Below, one piece after another: positions 1 through 6,000 of a stretch of DNA of 8,736 nt (the stretch's first letter is position 1; every line of letters starts with the position of its first letter). The position numbers and the translations under genes were made by a program. The DNA comes from an uncultured Pseudomonadota bacterium. GTDB lineage: Bacteria; SAR324; NAC60-12. The notes under the pieces are model-generated. The model did no database searches, was not told where the DNA came from, and saw nothing but the letters and a program-made list of their open reading frames with translations. The DNA is taken from NCBI GenBank assembly GCA_913052275.1, contig CAJXDX010000066.1, positions 1 through 8,736 on the forward strand, in the 5' to 3' direction.

Positions 1-330
1 TCTGTTTAAGTATCCACTGTCCAGCAGGGCTTCACGTGCAGTGTGTAAAGGCCATTGAAAAGTGGAGCCAAGTTTCTCGATTGTTTCCGGAGACAGTAGA
101 AAACCTTCAGGATTCATTGAAAAATCCCTGATGTAACCACCGCGTGAACTGTAAAATTTATCTGCGACCCCTTTTTTATCAGCTGAATAGCGTGACGGAT
201 CAGCTTCAAGATTTTCTTCTATGGCAGGGGTACAGGAATTTTTATCCTGAAGCAGGTTCTCCCAAAATTGCTTAGGTGTATCTGCTTCAGGAAAAAGGCA
301 TGAAAGGCCAATGACGGCAATGGGCTGCAT
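1..330 (-). CDS. pfaC: PUFA synthase subunit PfaC, N-terminal ketosynthase part (cut by window edge)
   Basis: This is the first 110 codons of a large synthase subunit; the 3' end lies beyond the left edge. The start is ATG at 330-328, and an in-frame TAA sits directly before it (333-331), so no longer N-terminus is possible. The protein opens with a ketosynthase beginning (MQPIAVIGLSCLFPEA, then QFWENLL) and continues with the block ADKFYSSRGGYIRDF at residues 66-80 and QWPLHTAREALLDSGY at 92-107. These match my recollection of the start of PfaC (Y.ANKGDTDKFY..HGGYIRDF) rather than PfaA or PfaB. Known PfaC proteins carry KS, chain length factor and two FabA-like DH domains and act with PfaA in elongation; only the KS start is visible, and its active-site Cys is off-window. 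There is no Shine-Dalgarno-like sequence: the leader before ATG is A/T-rich. It is probably co-transcribed with pfaA, 199 bases upstream. The family call is strong; the rest of the domain plan is inference. Confidence 0.88.
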   Translation of the reverse strand, partial: MQPIAVIGLSCLFPEADTPKQFWENLLQDKNSCTPAIEENLEADPSRYSADKKGVADKFYSSRGGYIRDFSMNPEGFLLSPETIEKLGSTFQWPLHTAREALLDSGYLNR

Positions 331-529
331 TTATTTTGCGATAATAATTTTGAAAGGTTTGATCTTCTATTCTTCGTGCAGGAAACTGAATTTACGGACA
401 GTGGTGTAGCTTTTTGCCAGATCTTTGCTGTACTGAGAATTCATGCACCTGAGCAGGATAATGACGAAAGAACGTTTTCAATGAAAATATAATTTCAAAA
501 CTTTAAGAAATGTTTTTAATTGATTTCCC
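331..529 (-). other. Gap between pfaA and pfaC with one doubtful 25-codon ORF
   Basis: These 199 bases separate the stop of the KR-DH frame (TGA, 532-530) from the pfaC start. I see no convincing terminator: the only inverted repeats are short A/T stems such as GTTTT/AAAAC without a following T run. I see no convincing promoter either. One minus-strand ORF, ATG 444 to TAG 367, would give a 25-residue peptide beginning MNSQYSKDLAKSY. Its frame stays open upstream to a TGA at 480-478, but it has no properly spaced ribosome binding site, so I do not call it a gene. In Shewanella-type clusters this position holds pfaB, a protein of several hundred residues; nothing resembling it is here. Confidence 0.5.
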
Positions 530-2995
530 TCAGGCAATACTTGCAGTCTTTTTTCCAAATAATTTATTTAACGACTGACTTATAGTAACCTCGGCGCCTG
601 TTACTCTGGAGTATAATAATCCGGTCTTATCATGCAGAAGCAGGTTGGCATTAATTGCGCCTGGTGAATTTTTGTTAACTGACATGCTCAGGTAAAACTT
701 GCTCCCGAACGGAACAAGCCGGAACTGCTCAAGCATATCCATGCTCAACGGAAGACTTCCAGATTTTTGAAAACGCCATGCCCATATCAGCATTGCCTGA
801 AAGGCGAGGTCCATAGCAAAGGGATTGAAATTATTTGTTGCAAACGGTCCTTGTTCGGGGACAGTAATTTCTGGAAGAAGACACTCAAGTGTCAAACCCT
901 GCTCACTTATATTCAGTACTTGCTGGATGCCTTGAAATTTAGGTCCGTGAAATAATGTGCCATCCTGATAAAATTCCGACCCCAGGAGATTGTGCGTGTT
1001 GTTTAAATCCACAAGATCATTCAGCGGGACTTCAGGAGGTTCATGAACAAGCCTGATCAGACTGCTGTAATGAAGCCTCTGAAGTTTGCCCGGATTGCTT
1101 GATACCTTCACCTCTATCTCAGTAATATTACCATCTGTCCCTTCAGTTTCCTGCAAATTCAAACTGTATTGATCTGCCAGGGTCTGATCAAATTTTACAC
1201 CATTCAGCACCTTGAAGTCTTTGCAGCTCGAAAAACTGAATCCGTTGTATTTCTGAAGACATGAATCTATCATCCAACTGATGGCGTGAACAGCAGGCAA
1301 GACAGAAGTTCCGCCTATCTTGTGATCATGAAACACGGGACTTTTTTCTAAATTAATCTTTCGGGAAACTGCCCATTTTGGAAAACCATTTACAGGCTGC
1401 TGCGGAACTGCCATGGAATTTCCAATCAGCACAACCGGGTTTTCCTGCCCGGCTGATGTTGCCTCTTCGACAAAAACGCGAGTGCCGTCTTCAACTGATA
1501 TCACTTCAACATTTCGATCCTCAAATAACCGTTTCAATTCAGGGGTAACCATCCCGCCTTCCCATGGTCCCCAGTTAAATGAGGTGACGTGGCATTTCGG
1601 ATTTTTTTGCTTGAACAAAAGGGCGATCCTGTTGAGAGACTCATTTGCTGCAGCGTAATCAGACTGGCCAGCATTTCCGTAAAAACCCGCAGCAGATGAA
1701 AACATCAGCAGATGAGTTAATTTTTTTGGATTAACGCATTTTAAAAGGGCATCAATTCCGTTAATTTTGGTGGAACAAACTCTGTCAAAATCGGCACTTG
1801 TTTTTTTCTCAATCAGCTTGTCTGCCAGAACGCCGGCTCCATGAATTACTCCAGTCACAGTACCAAAATCTCTGACTACTGGCGCAATCGCTGATTTCAT
1901 GTTTTTTGAGTCCGTTACGTCGGTGCTGATGTATTCTGCCCTGCAGCCCGTATTTTTAATACGTTCCAGAGTGTTGCGTATTTTCCTTGCGGCTTCCACA
2001 TTACCGGTCATTGAGTCTACCTTTGCCGGAGTCGGTTTCTCTCCTGAATCAACCAGCGCCTTCATTGCCTCCTGTTTGAGTCTGGTCTTGTCATCACCTG
2101 CTGCACTGGCCCATGGAGGCTCATCTTCCACTTTGGAGCGTCCCAGCAAGATAAAACTGCAGGGTTGTGTTTCAGCCAGTTTGATCACACATTCAGCCGT
2201 AACACCTCTTGCACCTCCGCTTACTAAAAACACTGATTCTGGAGTTACGGAACTGCCTGCATCAGAAGTTGTTAAGTCCCGGACTTTTTTTGGAGAAACG
2301 GTCACTCGATTGACAGCAGACTTATCTGCGGGGAAATATCCAACCTCCTTAATGTTTGAATTTGGATCGTGCAGTTCCTGCAGAATGCAATTTGCCGCTT
2401 CATCTGCAGGCAGCTTCGGATGCAGATCAACAAAGCGGCAAAAAACTTCCGGCCACTCAACGCTTGCGGTTTTGACCAATCCTGAAAGTCCGCTTACGAC
2501 TGCACCGTATTCTCCGGACCCCATTCCCAGCTGTCCGTCCATTCTGCAAACTGAAACAAAAAGGCTGCGCCGGCTTCCTGAGTTTGAGGCCTGCTTTATG
2601 GATGCAGCAGCATTTTTAACTGTAATGAAAGCATGCCTGAGAAAGGCATTTGCTCCTTCTTGCAGGTTTAGTGAACCTGATGCGGCGGAAGCCGGGTTGA
2701 GATTTATCAAACCTCCAATGTTTCCGTGTTTCTCCTCCAGGTCTTTCAGGGAGTACTGAAGCTCAGTTTCTTCTGAGGAGGAAAGTTCTATTAACGCAGT
2801 TTGTTTTGGAAATGACTTTCGCTTCTTTGTTGAAAAAACGGATGTGCCTGCAAAACGAAGCACTGCAGTTTCCCAGCCATGTTTTATTAATGCTGCAGCC
2901 AGAGTCGGGGCCAGAGCTGAGCCGTCATCCGTTATCAGGCAGAGAGGATTTTCCGGAAGCAAGCTGTGAAGCAAGTCAGGAGGAGCAAGAGGCAC
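530..2995 (-). CDS. pfaA: PUFA synthase PfaA, C-terminal half: ketoreductase and dehydratase (KR-DH)
   Basis: This 821-residue frame carries the reductive half of PfaA. Residues 17-240 look like the structural Rossmann subdomain of a PKS-type KR (CLITDDGS, then GLVKTASVEWPEV). Residues 252-525 are the catalytic KR: NADPH loop SGGARGVT (259-266), Lys410, Ser433/434 in FSSAAGFYGN, Tyr447 and Asn451 in YAAAN. Residues 545-815 are a PKS-type double-hotdog DH with HKIGGTSVLP (His558, HxxxGxxxxP), LFHGPKFQ (681-688) and DLAFQ (Asp729, DxxxQ), so both enzymes look intact. It would reduce 3-ketoacyl-ACP and dehydrate the 3-hydroxy product. The conventional start is GTG at 2995, with no clear ribosome binding site. 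The frame is open upstream to 3082 (a TAG occupies 3085-3083), and codons 3055-2998 encode a linker-like sequence (PGSEGKVPEHQV and on) similar to the ACP-KR linker of intact PfaA. I therefore think this is not an independent gene but the second half of a pfaA split at the A9 run at 3062-3070. Confidence 0.9.
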   Translation of the reverse strand: MPLAPPDLLHSLLPENPLCLITDDGSALAPTLAAALIKHGWETAVLRFAGTSVFSTKKRKSFPKQTALIELSSSEETELQYSLKDLEEKHGNIGGLINLNPASAASGSLNLQEGANAFLRHAFITVKNAAASIKQASNSGSRRSLFVSVCRMDGQLGMGSGEYGAVVSGLSGLVKTASVEWPEVFCRFVDLHPKLPADEAANCILQELHDPNSNIKEVGYFPADKSAVNRVTVSPKKVRDLTTSDAGSSVTPESVFLVSGGARGVTAECVIKLAETQPCSFILLGRSKVEDEPPWASAAGDDKTRLKQEAMKALVDSGEKPTPAKVDSMTGNVEAARKIRNTLERIKNTGCRAEYISTDVTDSKNMKSAIAPVVRDFGTVTGVIHGAGVLADKLIEKKTSADFDRVCSTKINGIDALLKCVNPKKLTHLLMFSSAAGFYGNAGQSDYAAANESLNRIALLFKQKNPKCHVTSFNWGPWEGGMVTPELKRLFEDRNVEVISVEDGTRVFVEEATSAGQENPVVLIGNSMAVPQQPVNGFPKWAVSRKINLEKSPVFHDHKIGGTSVLPAVHAISWMIDSCLQKYNGFSFSSCKDFKVLNGVKFDQTLADQYSLNLQETEGTDGNITEIEVKVSSNPGKLQRLHYSSLIRLVHEPPEVPLNDLVDLNNTHNLLGSEFYQDGTLFHGPKFQGIQQVLNISEQGLTLECLLPEITVPEQGPFATNNFNPFAMDLAFQAMLIWAWRFQKSGSLPLSMDMLEQFRLVPFGSKFYLSMSVNKNSPGAINANLLLHDKTGLLYSRVTGAEVTISQSLNKLFGKKTASIA

Positions 2996-3003
2996 CGTCT
3001 CGG

Positions 3004-3052
3004 CCAGGCTGAGTGTAACTTGATGTTCAGGGACTTTGCCTTCAGAGCCTGG
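3004..3052 (-). promoter_or_regulatory. Inverted repeat downstream of the A9 run, possible frameshift-stimulating hairpin
   Basis: On the transcript, CCAGGCT (3052-3046) can pair perfectly with AGCCTGG (3010-3004) around a 35-base loop. The stem begins 9 bases after the last A of the slippery run, or 8 bases after A_AAA_AAT. That is about the spacing seen between slippery heptamers and stimulatory structures in known bacterial -1 frameshift sites. The stem is only 7 bp and the loop is long, so it may be chance. Confidence 0.3.
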
Positions 3053-3054
3053 AT

Positions 3055-6000
3055 TCAGGAATTTTTTTTTACAGAAGCAGAACTATCTGAAAACGGTGCG
3101 GGAATAATCGGGGAATCATGTAACTCAGATGGAGCAAGTGAGTTCAAATGATCAGCAATCTCCTTCAATGTTCTAAGCTCACTCATTTCACTTCCGCTGA
3201 CCTGGGGCAGGTGAGGAAGCTGTTCCTGCAGGGACCACATAATTTCAACTCGCTTGATAGAGTCTATTCCAAGGTCCGCTTCCATGTCCATATTCAGATC
3301 AAGCATTTCCGGGGGATAGCCTGTTTTTTCACCGATGATGCTCAAAAGCGCGGGCGCAATTTCTCCAGTTACATGAACAGAACCTTCCTTCGCACTGCCG
3401 TCACCGTTTCCACCGGAGCCACTGTCTTCAGTAGAAAGTTGCGTTTCATCTTTTTCCAGAATCATCGGTTTTGATGAAGATGTTCCCCTGGTATGGGCAG
3501 GCAGGATTGATTTTATATAATCAGTTATCTGGCCAACTGTTCGGAGCTCGGCGACGTCATTTGCCCCAATCTGAGGCAAATCCTGCAAGCTCTCCTGCAG
3601 TGACCACATGATTTCAACACGCTTGATTGAATCGATACCCAGATCTGCCTCCATGTCCATGTTAAGTTCCAGCATTTCTGTGGGGTAGCCTGTTTTCTCA
3701 CTGATGATGGACAGGAATATTTGTTCGGGATCCTGGGCAGCTGTTCCGGAACCACTTTGGGCAGGAGTGAGCGTTGCAGCGTCACTCTGTTCTGTGGGAG
3801 TACTTTCTCCAAGCATCTGATTCAGGTGCTCAATAATCTGCCCAAGGGTGCGCAACTCTGCCAACTGCTCTCCGGGTATTTCAGGCAGTGATGGAATTTT
3901 TTCCTGGGCAGTACCTAGAATTTCAACTCGCTTTATTGAATCAATGCCCAGATCAGATTCCATGTCCATTTCCGGCTCCAGCATCTGTTGAGGATACCCG
4001 GTTTTTTCGCTGACGATGGACATCACTGCAGATGTGATGTCATTAACCGGAGCGGAAACACTTTCCTGGGTACCCGCAGTTTGCGGGGCTTCGTCAGGAG
4101 CTGTTATTGATTCAATTTCGGTTGCCTGGTCCTTGTTTAAACTGCTTTGCAGATACTCCACAATTTGCCCCAGCGTACGCATTTCAACCAGCTCATCAGC
4201 CGGAATTTCATCAAGTTCAGGTGCTCTGTCCTGTACCGCACCAAGAATCTCAACACGCTTGATTGAATCGATTCCCAGATCGGATTCTATATCCATTCCA
4301 AGTTCAAGCATCTCCTGCGGGTATCCTGTTTTCTCGCTCACAACAGCCATCATGATCTGCATAACACTTCCTGCAGAATCGCCCGAGGCAGCCGAGGATG
4401 GCGAAATTGGTTCCGGGACTGCTGTTTCTGTAATAATCTCGGTGTCTGGAACTGGAGAAGAAGCTGATTCAGCAGCAGTCGTTTCCACAGCAGGTTTTAG
4501 AACCTCTACAGGAGCAGGTGTTTCCATGACCGGTTCGATTGGAACTGCAGCTTGTACTGGTTGCCTGAGTGCGGCTGATGAAGAAGTCTGAACTGACAGC
4601 GGACTTGAATCACCAAGCTGGTGACCAGCGATGCTTAGTGCCGACTGAGTCTGTTCTGACTGCTGGTTCAAATACTGTTCATGTACACGCAATGTTTCAC
4701 TTTGATGTGCATGAAACAACTGCATCTGCCTGTCAACTTCAGGCGGAATGCTTGCCCCCTGTGATGCAAGTTCAATTTGCTGCTGCATCAATTTGTAAAC
4801 TGTCCTGGAATACTCAGACTGCTGTTCTAAATACTGACGATGCACCTGCAGGGTCTCATTCTGCTGCTGGAAAAACCCTGACAAACCATTCCCCGGATTT
4901 GCAGTATGCAGTGCAGCTCTGCCATTTTGCAGAGGAGTTTTTTGCTGCGTGTTTTCCTCAGGATATTTTATTGAAGATGTTTGATCCTTCACTGTTATTT
5001 GTTCTGGAGCGGACAGAGACTTCACTTCATTAATTTCAACAGAATGCATCTTTTCAGCACCCTCACTAGGTGAATCAAGAGAATTGCCGTTGTTTGAATT
5101 TGATTCAGAGTTTGATCCGGATGTAACTGCATTTTTTACCCTGAAACCATCATTGAGCGCGTTTTCAAAATCATTTCGTGTTGCATCACTTACATAATTT
5201 GTGCCGTTCAGACGTACACTCAATGCGGATTTTTTCTCAGGCATTTCCTTAGCAGGAAGTGCGTACGGATCAAAATTTTGCAAAGGCAGGCCAAGCACGC
5301 AAAGCTTAACCATTGCTTCCCGGAAAAGACTGTCGCTGTCTTTTTTTGGATTTTCATTCAGTGCAATGGCAGTAAAATCTTTTCCGGACAGAATGTTTTC
5401 GACAAGCTTGGTCAGCACATTTTTTGGTCCAAATTCTATGAAGATCCTCCCGCCATCCCGGTGAATATTCTCAACCTCTTCACGAAAGCGCACTGAGTTT
5501 AGAATGTGAGTTTCCAGCTGTTTTTGAATTGCTTTTGCGGAAGAGGGATATGCTTTTGCTGTGGCGTTTGAATAAACGGGAATTTTAGCCTTGTTGAATT
5601 TAACTTCACGGATGGCTTTTGAGAAAGGCTTTTGGGCGTGACCAACCAGCGGGGTATGAAATGCGGCTGAAACCGGCAGCTTTACCACAGTGTATTTTTT
5701 TTCTTTCAGGGCATCATGTACTTTCAGGATTGCTTCGGTTGGTCCGGCAAGTACCACCTGTTTACTAGAATTAAGATTTGCCATTACCACTTCCGGAAAA
5801 TCTGCAATGTCATCTTCCAGTTTTTCAACTTTGCCCATCACAGCCAGCATGCTTCCGGCATCAAAATTTGGGTCATCCGGAGCAGCCATCGCCTGTCCCC
5901 GGGCATAGGCCAGCTTGTAATAGTCAACTTCGTCTATCACTCCTGCCGCCCAGAGCGCTGTCAGTTCACCGAAACTGTGACCTGCTGCAAAATCAACTCT

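Noticed and set aside
481..529. Terminator after the KR-DH frame
   Set aside because: Only 5-bp A/T stems without a T tract are present; this does not support termination.
1899..2759. Plus-strand 286-codon ORF
   Set aside because: It lies antisense to the KR region, whose motifs are clear. The translation is rich in Ser, Pro and Cys and shows no domain; it is a shadow frame.
2993..2995. GTG as the true start of a separate KR-DH gene
   Set aside because: It is only the first conventional start after the frame break. There is no ribosome binding site, and the same frame encodes a PfaA-like linker upstream. It is kept as the CDS boundary for reference only.
3525..3812. Minus-strand 95-codon ORF inside pfaA
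   Set aside because: It is an out-of-frame reading of the ACP3 region; the ACP motif is in the pfaA frame.
3133..4368. CRISPR-like or satellite repeats
   Set aside because: The regular repetition on the DNA level is explained by the four ACP domains; units are too long and divergent for CRISPR.
4016..5033. Two plus-strand ORFs of 191 and 154 codons opposite the ACP1-linker region
   Set aside because: They are Ser/Thr/Ala-rich antisense readings of low-complexity linker and ACP DNA, without domains or ribosome binding sites.
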